Below, one piece after another: positions 1 through 6,347 of a stretch of 64,000 nucleotides of DNA (position 1 is the stretch's first letter; every line of letters starts with the position of its first letter). The stretch is from Hyphomicrobium sp. ghe19. Its GTDB lineage: Bacteria > Pseudomonadota > Alphaproteobacteria > Rhizobiales > Hyphomicrobiaceae. The position numbers were made by a program, and so were the translations under genes. A model generated the notes under the pieces. It ran no database searches and was not told the origin of the DNA. It saw nothing but the letters and a program-made list of their open reading frames with translations. The stretch lies in contig NZ_LR743509.1 in assembly GCF_902712875.1 (NCBI RefSeq), positions 1,998,001-2,062,000 on the forward strand, given 5' to 3'.

Positions 1-1
1 C

Positions 2-145
2 ATTTGGCTGTCCGCTTACGCGAACAACAACCCGCGCTCTGATTATCATTGGCAGGCAGACGCTTGTTATGACGAAGCGCAGCGGCGCGAAAAGCCAGAA
101 CTCTATATTCGCGCGTTCAATAATGTTTCGGCAGGTGCGCAATGA
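2..145 (+). CDS. C-terminal end of a small phage-type protein (partial)
   Basis: An open frame runs in from the left edge and ends with a TGA that overlaps the ATG of the next gene (ATGA). It encodes 47 visible residues, rich in Asn, Asp and Arg, ending in FNNVSAGAQ. The four-base overlap and shared strand suggest it belongs to the same phage-type operon. I recognise no family and the start lies outside the window. Confidence 0.55.
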   Translation: MWLSAYANNNPRSDYHWQADACYDEAQRREKPELYIRAFNNVSAGAQ

Positions 146-882
146 CCGTCCGCGTCATCGACACCGAAACAACGGGCACCGATCCGAACACCGACGAGAT
201 TTGCGAAGTCGCATCCATCGACATCAAGAAAATCGACGGCCTGTTCCGCGCGGTCAATCCGCTGTCTACGTTCGTCTCAATCTCGAAGCCGATGCCGGCG
301 CAAGCGTCGGCCGTCCATCACATCATCGACGCGGATCTGCGAGGCGCACCGAAAATCGAAGAGGTTCCGCTTGCCGAGCACGACGACGGAGAACTTGTTT
401 TCGTCGCTCATAACGCGGACTTCGACCGCTCATTCCTAAAGCCTTACCTGCGGTCACAGCGCTGGATCTGCACATATAAAGTTGCGCTTCGCGTGCTTCC
501 GGATCTGCCGAGCCACAGCAACCAGTTCCTTCGCTATCACTTCGGGTATGTCACGCCGTTCGGCATGGCACGCGATACGCTCGACCCGCACCGCGCGCTA
601 TCCGACTGCTACGTGACCGGCGCTGTGTTTCTGAAGCTCATGCAGCTTGCTCCGAGCTTCGCGCAAATGGCGGCATGGAGCGACGAGCCCGCGCTGAAAT
701 CGCGGATCACGTTCGGGAAGCACAGAGACCGCCGGTACGACGATCCGGAAGTCCCGACGAGCTATCTGCGATGGATCATCAACGAAAGCGACCTCGACGC
801 TGACACGAAGTTCAGCGCGCAGCACTGGCTAGCCCTCCGAGGCGCGCAGGAAAATCTAAAACTCATGGAAGGAGCGAACTAA
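142..882 (+). CDS. DnaQ-like 3'-5' exonuclease (ExoX type)
   Basis: Predicted DEDDh 3'-5' exonuclease of 246 residues. The exonuclease I motif VIDTETTGTD sits at residues 4-13, followed by VAHNADFDRSFL (ExoII, about residues 89-100) and a late HRALSDCYVTG segment (ExoIII with the H and D). The C-terminal part, around ITFGKHRDRRYDD and YLRWI, resembles the small domain found at the end of ExoX-like proteins. Such enzymes trim DNA ends during repair or phage replication. The start ATG overlaps the stop of the upstream gene, and the next gene starts directly after its TAA, so it lies inside a tightly packed phage-type operon. The family call is firm; whether it acts on phage or host DNA is inference. 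Confidence 0.85.
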   Translation: MTVRVIDTETTGTDPNTDEICEVASIDIKKIDGLFRAVNPLSTFVSISKPMPAQASAVHHIIDADLRGAPKIEEVPLAEHDDGELVFVAHNADFDRSFLKPYLRSQRWICTYKVALRVLPDLPSHSNQFLRYHFGYVTPFGMARDTLDPHRALSDCYVTGAVFLKLMQLAPSFAQMAAWSDEPALKSRITFGKHRDRRYDDPEVPTSYLRWIINESDLDADTKFSAQHWLALRGAQENLKLMEGAN

Positions 883-1092
883 ATGAACGCGGAACGCAAA
901 TTGCGAGCCAACGAACACACGCAGGCGCTCGCGCAGAGGCTTTATCAAGTCATGCCTGGAGCGGTCCAGCCGCCGAGCGATGAACGCGGGAAGCTTTGGG
1001 GCGAAGTCGAGGACACGCCTGAATATGATTTCTGCGAGCAAATCGCGCTCGAAATCATGAGAGCGGCGCAGGCATATTCCATCAACCCATAG
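883..1092 (+). CDS. Small protein of unknown function
   Basis: Sixty-nine residues starting at the ATG that follows the upstream TAA without a gap, which indicates translational coupling to the exonuclease gene. The product is hydrophilic and mixed in charge (RKLRANEHTQALAQRLYQVM), probably a soluble helical protein. No motif recognised. Its place between phage-type genes suggests an accessory phage protein. Confidence 0.6.
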   Translation: MNAERKLRANEHTQALAQRLYQVMPGAVQPPSDERGKLWGEVEDTPEYDFCEQIALEIMRAAQAYSINP

Positions 1093-1108
1093 TCATAAAG
1101 CCAAACCC

Positions 1109-1492
1109 ATGACCGACACCGAACAATACTACCCGCATCCGGAACTGAAGCCGCTGACGGACTACCCCGTAACGCTTCGAACACGAGTCGACCTAGAGCG
1201 AAGGATTTGCCGGAAAACTATCAGAGCACTCAAGGCCGCAGGCTACGAGCTTCGCGTTCATAGCGGCGACGACTGGGAGACGCCGAAGAAAGCCACGGAA
1301 GACAACCTGATGCGCGCGATGTTCAATCTCGACGACGCATGGCTGATGGTTTTCATGCCCGGCGAAGAAGAGCGCGAAGGCTGGGTCCGCTTCGTTTTCG
1401 GCAATAGCGGCTGGGACGTAATGAGCGATTACACGACAAATTTGGAAGACGTGCTCAAGCCCGTCAACGACTACGCCGACCGCTATTCCTGA
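1109..1492 (+). CDS. Protein of unknown function
   Basis: A 127-residue acidic protein with no membrane segment. It contains the aromatic, acidic stretch DDAWLMVFMPG and later VRFVFGNSGWDVMSDY, a pattern common in small phage proteins that fold as compact alpha/beta domains, but I cannot name a family. It starts 16 bases after the previous stop, on the same strand, in the phage-type operon. Confidence 0.6.
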   Translation: MTDTEQYYPHPELKPLTDYPVTLRTRVDLERRICRKTIRALKAAGYELRVHSGDDWETPKKATEDNLMRAMFNLDDAWLMVFMPGEEEREGWVRFVFGNSGWDVMSDYTTNLEDVLKPVNDYADRYS

Positions 1493-1566
1493 GCGCCAGC
1501 CGTGGAGCCCGTGGATCAGCACGCGGGCTCTGCCGTTGGCGTTCAACCACTACAGAAAGCAGGCGC

Positions 1567-1710
1567 ATGATCATCGAAATCGCCACGACGGTTTGCTCCG
1601 TTCTGCTGGCCATCCTGTTCATTTTCTCAGTCGTTCCGTTCGTGGCGATGTGCATCAAAGATCCGGACATTTTGCTTAGGCTTTTCGAGAGGAAGAAGCC
1701 CAATGACTGA
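1567..1710 (+). CDS. Small single-pass membrane protein
   Basis: This 47-residue frame starts at ATG 1567 and ends in a TGA that overlaps the start of the next gene by eight bases. Residues 8-31 form one hydrophobic helix (CSVLLAILFIFSVVPFVAM), followed by a charged tail (FERKKPND). Size, overlap with the next start and operon position support it being real. The function is unknown; a small phage membrane protein is likely. Confidence 0.5.
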   Translation: MIIEIATTVCSVLLAILFIFSVVPFVAMCIKDPDILLRLFERKKPND

Positions 1711-1918
1711 ATACAGCGCCACCATCGAAACGACCGTCGTGCGCGAAGACGACGAATATTTTGTGTGCGTCACGTTCGATGGCACGACGCGCCTAAAGCT
1801 TGGCCCCGTGGAACACAAGTTCGACGCGCAAGATCTCGCCGCGTCCACGTCGAAGACCATTCGCGCAACCTACGAACACCTGCTTGCGGCGCAGAAATTC
1901 AAGATCAGGGAGCAGTGA
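1703..1918 (+). CDS. Protein of unknown function
   Basis: Seventy-one residues, start overlapping the end of the small membrane protein gene. The sequence alternates polar and hydrophobic residues (ATIETTVVREDDEYFVCVTF), suggesting a beta-rich N-terminal half, and ends in a charged helix. The next gene starts two bases after its TGA. Family unknown. Confidence 0.6.
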   Translation: MTEYSATIETTVVREDDEYFVCVTFDGTTRLKLGPVEHKFDAQDLAASTSKTIRATYEHLLAAQKFKIREQ

Positions 1919-1920
1919 GC

Positions 1921-2292
1921 ATGGTCGCAATCAACTTCCAGGCGCAATTCGTTTTCGACATTCGCGCCGGAGTGAAGACGCAGACAATCCGTCAGACCGC
2001 GCGCTGCAAGTCTGGCGACGAATTGCAACTCTACACCGGGCAGCGAACGAAGGCGTGCGAACTGATAGGAACCGCGACGTGCGCCATTTGCGAGCCGATC
2101 ACTATCGCGGATGACTTCCTTGCGGTTCGCCACTGGCGTCTACCGGCAGGAGATGCAGAGCACATTGCGAAGATCGACGGTTTCGCCAGCCTCGCCGCAA
2201 TGCGCGACTGGTTTCGCGAACGCTACGGCCTTCCGTTCACCGGCCATCGCATCATGTGGCACGACTTCAAAAATGCAAATGGGGAGGGGTGA
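1921..2292 (+). CDS. ASCH-like phage protein
   Basis: The 123-residue product starts MVAINFQAQF and carries KTQTIRQTARCKSGDELQLYTG (read in two parts: a TIR motif, then a GDELQLYTG strand) and a C-terminal RERYGLPFTGHRIMW. This is the pattern of the short ASCH-like proteins (a PUA-like fold that binds nucleic acid) common in phages of alphaproteobacteria. I chose ATG 1921, right after the upstream TGA, over the longer upstream frame. The stop overlaps the next start (TGATG). Confidence 0.7.
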   Translation: MVAINFQAQFVFDIRAGVKTQTIRQTARCKSGDELQLYTGQRTKACELIGTATCAICEPITIADDFLAVRHWRLPAGDAEHIAKIDGFASLAAMRDWFRERYGLPFTGHRIMWHDFKNANGEG

Positions 2293-2639
2293 TGCTCGAT
2301 AAGCTCATTCACAAATGTCCGACCTGCGACGGCGTTGGCTCGCTTGTGGCCTTCATCAACCGTGGCTCCGACATTGCTACGCATTCGCTCGAAGACATCG
2401 TTTGCTCAACATGCGGCGGCGAAGGCCGGATCAGCGATAAGCGGGCGATGCGCATATCAATTGGTAAGGCCCATCGGGATATCCGTGTCGCACGCTGCCA
2501 GAGCCTTCTTGAAGCCGCGCGTGAGCAGGGTATGGGGCCGGCGGAATTGAGCGCATGCGAGCACGGCCGCGGCCCTGACGATTGGTATCGCGCCGTCGAG
2601 GCAAGCTTTCCAGCGAGCCCAGTATTCAGCGGAGCGTGA
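2292..2639 (+). CDS. Small zinc-finger protein with two CxxC pairs
   Basis: A 115-residue protein starting at ATG 2292, which overlaps the upstream TGA and is preceded by a strong GGGGAGGGG ribosome site. The first third has CPTCDGVG and CSTCGGEG, the CxxCxGxG pairs of DnaJ-type zinc fingers, about 28 residues apart. A helical region follows and then ACEHGRGPDDWYRAVE. It likely binds zinc and perhaps nucleic acid or protein. An intrinsic terminator follows, so it ends the first transcription unit of the phage-type region. Confidence 0.7.
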   Translation: MLDKLIHKCPTCDGVGSLVAFINRGSDIATHSLEDIVCSTCGGEGRISDKRAMRISIGKAHRDIRVARCQSLLEAAREQGMGPAELSACEHGRGPDDWYRAVEASFPASPVFSGA

Positions 2640-2645
2640 TGTGAC

Positions 2646-2676
2646 TAAGCCCGGCGAACCATTGCCGGGCTTTTTA
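2646..2676 (+). terminator. Intrinsic terminator after first phage-type unit
   Basis: The arms AAGCCCGGC and GCCGGGCTT form an 8-9 bp GC-rich stem around an eight-base loop, followed by TTTTTATTTG. It starts seven bases after the stop of the zinc-finger gene. The arms are the same as those of the second terminator at 5278-5316. Confidence 0.85.
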
Positions 2677-2750
2677 TTTGCCCACCCCGTTGACGACTGA
2701 TGCGACATGATGCTATGTGTTGTGGAAATCGCAACAGATGGACAGCCGAC

Positions 2751-2909
2751 ATGACCGCCAACGAGATCATTCGCCGCCTCAACACGATGACCGCCGAGCA
2801 GATTGCGCTCGTCCGTACCCTTATCCGCCAAGGCTACGGCGGCCAGGGCATCAAGTTCGAAACCGGCCTCACGATTAAGCAGATCAACGCAGTGTTCGCG
2901 ACGCGATAA
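2751..2909 (+). CDS. Small helical protein, possible HTH
   Basis: From ATG 2751 the product has 52 residues (TANEIIRRLNTMTAEQIALV then RTLIRQGYGGQGIKFETGL). The second half reads like a helix-turn-helix, with an Ile-Lys-Gln-Ile stretch near the end. A start at ATG 2700 is possible and would add 17 residues. It is the first gene after the terminator, so a promoter should lie between 2677 and 2750. Function unknown; a small regulator is a guess. Confidence 0.5.
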   Translation: MTANEIIRRLNTMTAEQIALVRTLIRQGYGGQGIKFETGLTIKQINAVFATR

Positions 2910-2947
2910 GCGCCGCCTCACCCCGCACGCTAAAGCAGAGCAACCCC

Positions 2948-3310
2948 ATGAAAAAGAAATTCCCGACTTTCGAGGTCAGAGCCGCCAGCGCGGGCAAGGC
3001 GATCATTTCTTGGCGTGATGTGAACGCCAACCGTCGATACCACATCTGGGTCGACCGCAATCAGCAGCTTGACACCGTGATTTGCTCGAACTGGATCGAC
3101 ACGCAGGGCAAGAGCCGTGGCCGTACCCACAAGCGGCTAAAGCCGAGCGCGAAGAAGTGGGCACCGTTAATGGCCCACATTCGCGCCGTGCTCGCAGCCC
3201 GGCAGATCTCCGAAGCCCGAGCGTCTTTCAATCTCAAGCACGACGCAGGACGCGCCGCCGCATTCAAATTGGTGCCGCGCATCCCGACCGCTGAACTTCG
3301 CCCTTGCTGA
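2948..3310 (+). CDS. Phage-type protein, paralogue of the next gene
   Basis: A 120-residue basic protein. Its first 100 residues match the next gene along their length: KKFPTFEV against KNFPAFEV, ANRRYHIWV against ANRRFHMWV, SNWID in both, and AKKWAPLM against SKKWAPFV. The two are tandem duplicates that have diverged, and this copy has a different C-terminal tail. Fold and function unknown. The many Trp, Arg and Lys residues suggest a nucleic-acid-contacting domain, which is a guess. Confidence 0.65.
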   Translation: MKKKFPTFEVRAASAGKAIISWRDVNANRRYHIWVDRNQQLDTVICSNWIDTQGKSRGRTHKRLKPSAKKWAPLMAHIRAVLAARQISEARASFNLKHDAGRAAAFKLVPRIPTAELRPC

Positions 3311-3327
3311 CACCCCGGAGAACCCCA

Positions 3328-3840
3328 ATGTCGAAGAATTTCCCAGCCTTTGAAGTCGTGATTGACTGGAGAGACAAAGCCTATGTGATGTGGAGCGATG
3401 AGAAGGCCAACCGCCGCTTTCATATGTGGGTCAACAAAGGCGTGCTCGAAGACCAGATACATTCGAACTGGATCGACCCGGGCAGCAAGCGCATCGCGGG
3501 AACGCACAAGCTGCTCGACCCGCACTCGAAAAAATGGGCACCTTTTGTCAATCACGTCCGCGCCGAGCTTGCCGCTGGACGACTTGCCGAGGCTGAAGCC
3601 GTATGGAATCGCCAGAAGGAAGCAGAGCGCGCCAAGATCGCGGCGGATGTGGAGGCCGAGCGCAAGAAGCGGCAGGTCGAAGCCGCTGCGCCGGACATGC
3701 TTGCGGCGTTGAAGGAAGCCGATACGATTTGCACAGACCTGTTCGCCGGAGAGCGTTGCGATAGCCCATGCTGGACCGTTCTTAACAAACTCCGCGCCGC
3801 AATCGCCAAGGCCGAAGGCAGAGCCCAGGAGGCGGTGTAA
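3328..3840 (+). CDS. Phage-type protein with C-terminal coiled coil, paralogue of previous gene
   Basis: A 170-residue protein from ATG 3328 (a preceding CCCCGGAG is a usable ribosome site). Residues 1-95 repeat the domain of the upstream gene. Residues 90-130 form a charged helix (EAVWNRQKEAERAKIAADVE), and the last 40 residues, with DMLAALKEADTICTDLF, resemble a short C-terminal helical motif seen in many phage proteins. Its TAA overlaps the start of the next gene (TAATG). Confidence 0.65.
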   Translation: MSKNFPAFEVVIDWRDKAYVMWSDEKANRRFHMWVNKGVLEDQIHSNWIDPGSKRIAGTHKLLDPHSKKWAPFVNHVRAELAAGRLAEAEAVWNRQKEAERAKIAADVEAERKKRQVEAAAPDMLAALKEADTICTDLFAGERCDSPCWTVLNKLRAAIAKAEGRAQEAV

Positions 3841-4076
3841 TGTACACTACAAACTGCACCATCGAGCGCGGCGACGAGCAGATTGAACTCGAAGTCAATT
3901 ACTCACTGACGCCGTATTACCCGGCCCGCACCTACGGCGCGCCAGAAGACTGCTACCCGGCAGAAGGCGGCGAGGTCGACGAGTTGACGGCATACCTCGA
4001 AGGCGAAGTGTTCGCGCTTACCCCCGTCGAAATGCGCGCGCTCGAAAGGCGCATCTATCAGAACGACATCTGGTGA
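3840..4076 (+). CDS. Small phage-type protein of unknown function
   Basis: A 78-residue acidic protein. The opening is beta-rich (YTTNCTIERGDEQIELEVNY), the middle is TYGAPEDCYPAEGGEVDE, and it ends in a helix. This layout of an N-terminal strand pair, a Tyr/Pro-rich loop and a C-terminal helix is common in small phage proteins of this type, but I have no functional name. The start overlaps the upstream TAA. Confidence 0.6.
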   Translation: MYTTNCTIERGDEQIELEVNYSLTPYYPARTYGAPEDCYPAEGGEVDELTAYLEGEVFALTPVEMRALERRIYQNDIW

Positions 4077-4087
4077 AGCGAAGCCCC

Positions 4088-4252
4088 ATGAGAACCGAAA
4101 CCGGCGACAAAATCGTTGATTGGTACATGGCGCTTGCCGACGACAAGAGCGTGCCAGCAGAGGTCCGAGACTTCGCCCGTGCGCAGCTTCGCGCGTGCGC
4201 CTTGAGGCTACCACATCAAACCGTTGAAGACGTGATAGGCACAGCGCAATGA
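4088..4252 (+). CDS. Small helical protein
   Basis: A 54-residue frame from ATG 4088, ending in a TGA that overlaps the start of the next gene (ATGA). The product (TGDKIVDWYMALADDKSVPA then EVRDFARAQLRACALRLPHQ) is all-helical and charged. Tight packing on both sides supports it. Function unknown. Confidence 0.5.
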   Translation: MRTETGDKIVDWYMALADDKSVPAEVRDFARAQLRACALRLPHQTVEDVIGTAQ

Positions 4253-4515
4253 ACACCGCATTCCTCTTGATGGCTCAGTATAACGGCGCGGCAGTCGTGC
4301 CATTGGAAAAGGTTTGTGCCGACTACTTCAGCCACCTGACGCCCGCGAAGCTTTCACAGAAGGCAACGGCCGGCGAGATCGATTTGCCGATTGTGCGGAT
4401 CGAGACGAGCCAGAAGGCCGCGCGCGGCGTGCATCTTCAGGACTTGGCGGCATGGATTGACGCGCGCCGAGCAGCGGCGCAGAAGGAAAACGACCAGCTT
4501 CAGGGGCGACGATGA
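4249..4515 (+). CDS. PrtN-like pyocin activator family protein
   Basis: An 88-residue protein with the layout of the PrtN (pyocin activator) family: an N-terminal TAFLLMAQYNGAAVVPLEKV, then DYFSHLTPAKLSQKATAGEI, then LPIVRIETSQKAARGVHLQD with a closing Trp-Ile-Asp. In Pseudomonas PrtN switches on pyocin genes. In phages of other Proteobacteria the family appears as small DNA-binding regulators of the excisionase/MerR kind. Start and stop overlap the neighbours. The family call is good; the target promoter is unknown. Confidence 0.8.
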   Translation: MNTAFLLMAQYNGAAVVPLEKVCADYFSHLTPAKLSQKATAGEIDLPIVRIETSQKAARGVHLQDLAAWIDARRAAAQKENDQLQGRR

Positions 4516-4721
4516 CCGACCGACCCAAAAGCCCCAAGGCGCTCGCCCTCGAAATCGACCCGAATGCATCGTGCAAAATGGAAAAGATACCGGGCAACTG
4601 GGGCGAATGGGCCATCGTCCGCAACGGAAGGGGAGCCGAAATAGGCAAGCACCGCACCACTCGCTATGCGTGGGAAGCGGCCTATAGAACGCTGTGCCAT
4701 CAGCATCAAGGGAGGCTATAG
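4512..4721 (+). CDS. Small protein of unknown function
   Basis: Sixty-nine residues, start overlapping the end of the PrtN-like gene. The product holds PGNWGEWAIVRNGRGAEIGK followed by a helix ending in AAYRTLCHQHQGRL. The region looks like one short beta hairpin followed by a helix. No family recognised. Confidence 0.55.
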   Translation: MTDRPKSPKALALEIDPNASCKMEKIPGNWGEWAIVRNGRGAEIGKHRTTRYAWEAAYRTLCHQHQGRL

Positions 4722-4723
4722 AC

Positions 4724-4918
4724 ATGGCGAGGCGACGACGCGGCCCACGACCCAGCTGCTCGAATTGCGGGAAACGCGCGCCCATTGGCGACCGCATTTG
4801 CATGACGTGCCGCGTTGCCTCACCGGCAGAGAAGGCCGCACGCAAAAAGCCCCGAGGCCGGAAGAAGGGGAGCGTTTGGGCCGTCTCGGGTGGCCTTCCT
4901 TCGCTCGGCAAACGCTAA
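4724..4918 (+). CDS. Small basic zinc-ribbon-like protein
   Basis: A 64-residue very basic protein from ATG 4724, chosen over an upstream ATG because GGGAGG lies ten bases before it. It has two CxxC pairs (CSNC and CMTC) about 15 residues apart, fitting one zinc ribbon, then a Lys/Arg tail (KKPRGRKKG). Probably binds nucleic acid. It sits in the phage-type operon two bases after the preceding stop. Confidence 0.6.
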   Translation: MARRRRGPRPSCSNCGKRAPIGDRICMTCRVASPAEKAARKKPRGRKKGSVWAVSGGLPSLGKR

Positions 4919-4934
4919 AAGAGAGAGGCACACT

Positions 4935-5252
4935 ATGGACGCCGCCGACCTAAACGACCCCGCGAAGGCCGAGGCGTTCGTTCGCGAGAGCATCGCGGAC
5001 CTTGCCGAGCAGATCGCCAGATGGGAAGCCTACGCACACGAAAAAATTCAGGAGTACCGGGAGCGCATTCCGCACCATCCGGAGACATTGGCGAAGCTTA
5101 CGCGCTCAGTGATGGATGAATTGCGCGAGCAGATCGAACCACTGAGGCAGCACCGCGAAGCGTTGATTGAAACTATCGTTCGCGTCGAGGCGACGAGGCT
5201 CAAGACAATTATCGTTCCTCCGTCAGCCATCGACACTCAAATTCTTAAGTGA
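4935..5252 (+). CDS. Helical phage-type protein
   Basis: A 105-residue protein from ATG 4935 (GAGAGAGG precedes it). It is almost entirely charged helix, with a likely coiled coil over residues 15-85 (RESIADLAEQIARWEAYAHE and later LREQIEPLRQHREALIETIV). It is the last gene of the phage-type operon and is followed by an intrinsic terminator. Function unknown. Confidence 0.6.
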   Translation: MDAADLNDPAKAEAFVRESIADLAEQIARWEAYAHEKIQEYRERIPHHPETLAKLTRSVMDELREQIEPLRQHREALIETIVRVEATRLKTIIVPPSAIDTQILK

Positions 5253-5277
5253 CCACATCGGTATTACACGACGACTG

Positions 5278-5316
5278 AAGCCCGGCATAACCACTTGCCG
5301 GGCTTTTGTTTTTTTA
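5278..5316 (+). terminator. Intrinsic terminator closing the phage-type operon
   Basis: AGCCCGGC and GCCGGGCT pair around a ten-base loop and are followed by TTTGTTTTTTT. The stem is identical to that of the terminator at 2646-2676, with a different loop, so the two units seem to use copies of one terminator. Confidence 0.85.
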
Positions 5317-5616
5317 CAGCGCCGTCCAATCCATCATGGGCGCGACGGAGAATCTATGTGGTTGGTATTGCAAACCGGGTCCTGGTTTCAGCGGGCATCG
5401 GAAGCTTGCAGATTGTCAGGCTTAGATGTCCGCGTTAGTGAACGTCCGCGCTAATGGGGCACGGAATAGTGGGAGTTCCCATTCGGCGCAATGCGCTATG
5501 AATGCTTCAGCGGGCGCAGCGGCGCCGCCACCGGGGCGGATTGCCGAACGGTGACGCATTAACTTCTATATCGTCCAGCAGAATCAAGCCCGAATTCGAA
5601 GTAGGAATAACATCCG
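5317..5616 (+). other. Gene-free stretch between phage-type arm and chromosome
   Basis: About 300 bases without a convincing gene. I see no tRNA and no clear attachment site. Near 5430-5456 two imperfect copies of GTCCGCGTTAGTG / GTCCGCGCTAATG lie almost adjacent. An open frame from 5502 is the out-of-phase shadow of the next gene. If the left region is a prophage, its right end should lie here. Confidence 0.4.
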
Positions 5617-6315
5617 ATGCCCGTTGCCAAGCCAAAGGCCCTCATCGTCGGCGCGTCCCGTGGTCTTGGCCTTGCGATGGCCGAGGAATATCTGTCGCGC
5701 GGCTGGGATGTCGTCGGCACCGTTCGGGGCAACGGCCGGACCGCACTTCACGATTTGAAGGACAAGCACGGCGCAGCGCTTCAGATCGAATCCGTCGACA
5801 TCATCGAGCAGGATCAGATCGCGGCTCTTCGCGAAAGGCTCGCGGGCCAAACATTCGATCTGCTGTTCGTCAATTCGGGCGTCGCCAACGGCCCGGGCGA
5901 AGCGGTCGGGAGCATTTCGACCGACGAATTCATCCGCGTGATGGTCACCAATGCACTCGGCCCTATGCGGGTCATCGCGGCGCTCGACGACCTCGTGACG
6001 CCGACCGGCACGATCGGCGTCATGTCATCCGGCCTCGGCAGCGTAGGCGATAACGAGGATGGCGGCTGGGAAGTCTATCGCGGTAGTAAAGCCGCGCTCA
6101 ACACATTCATGCGCAGCTATGCCGCCGAACACCGGAAGGGCGGCCGATCCCTGGTGATCATTTCTCCGGGCTGGGTGCGCACCGACATGGGTGGACCTCA
6201 CGCGACTCTCGACGTCAGCGAGAGCATTCCGCGCGTGGTCGATGTGATCGCGGCGCAGTCAGGCAAACGCGGACTCAGCTATCTCAACTATATGGGCAAG
6301 ACCGTCCGCTGGTGA
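5617..6315 (+). CDS. Short-chain dehydrogenase/reductase
   Basis: A 232-residue classical SDR that should reduce or oxidise a small carbonyl or alcohol with NAD(P). The N-terminal cofactor motif is VGASRGLGLAMAEEYLSRGW (the TGxxxGxG variant, about residues 10-29). The motif corresponding to NNAG is NSGVANG. The catalytic Ser lies in VMSSGLGS, and the Tyr-Lys pair is YRGSKAAL. A C-terminal PGWVRTDMGGP segment is typical. The substrate cannot be read from the sequence. The gene stands alone, convergent with the hydrolase gene, and starts just right of the gene-free border of the phage-type region. Confidence 0.85.
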   Translation: MPVAKPKALIVGASRGLGLAMAEEYLSRGWDVVGTVRGNGRTALHDLKDKHGAALQIESVDIIEQDQIAALRERLAGQTFDLLFVNSGVANGPGEAVGSISTDEFIRVMVTNALGPMRVIAALDDLVTPTGTIGVMSSGLGSVGDNEDGGWEVYRGSKAALNTFMRSYAAEHRKGGRSLVIISPGWVRTDMGGPHATLDVSESIPRVVDVIAAQSGKRGLSYLNYMGKTVRW

Positions 6316-6347
6316 GCGATTGACGTCGCCCGGCCGTCAATCAACGT

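Noticed and set aside
5430..5456. Adjacent near-repeats GTCCGCGTTAGTG / GTCCGCGCTAATG as a possible attachment site
   Set aside because: Imperfect, single locus, and no second copy is visible in the window, so an attachment site cannot be supported.
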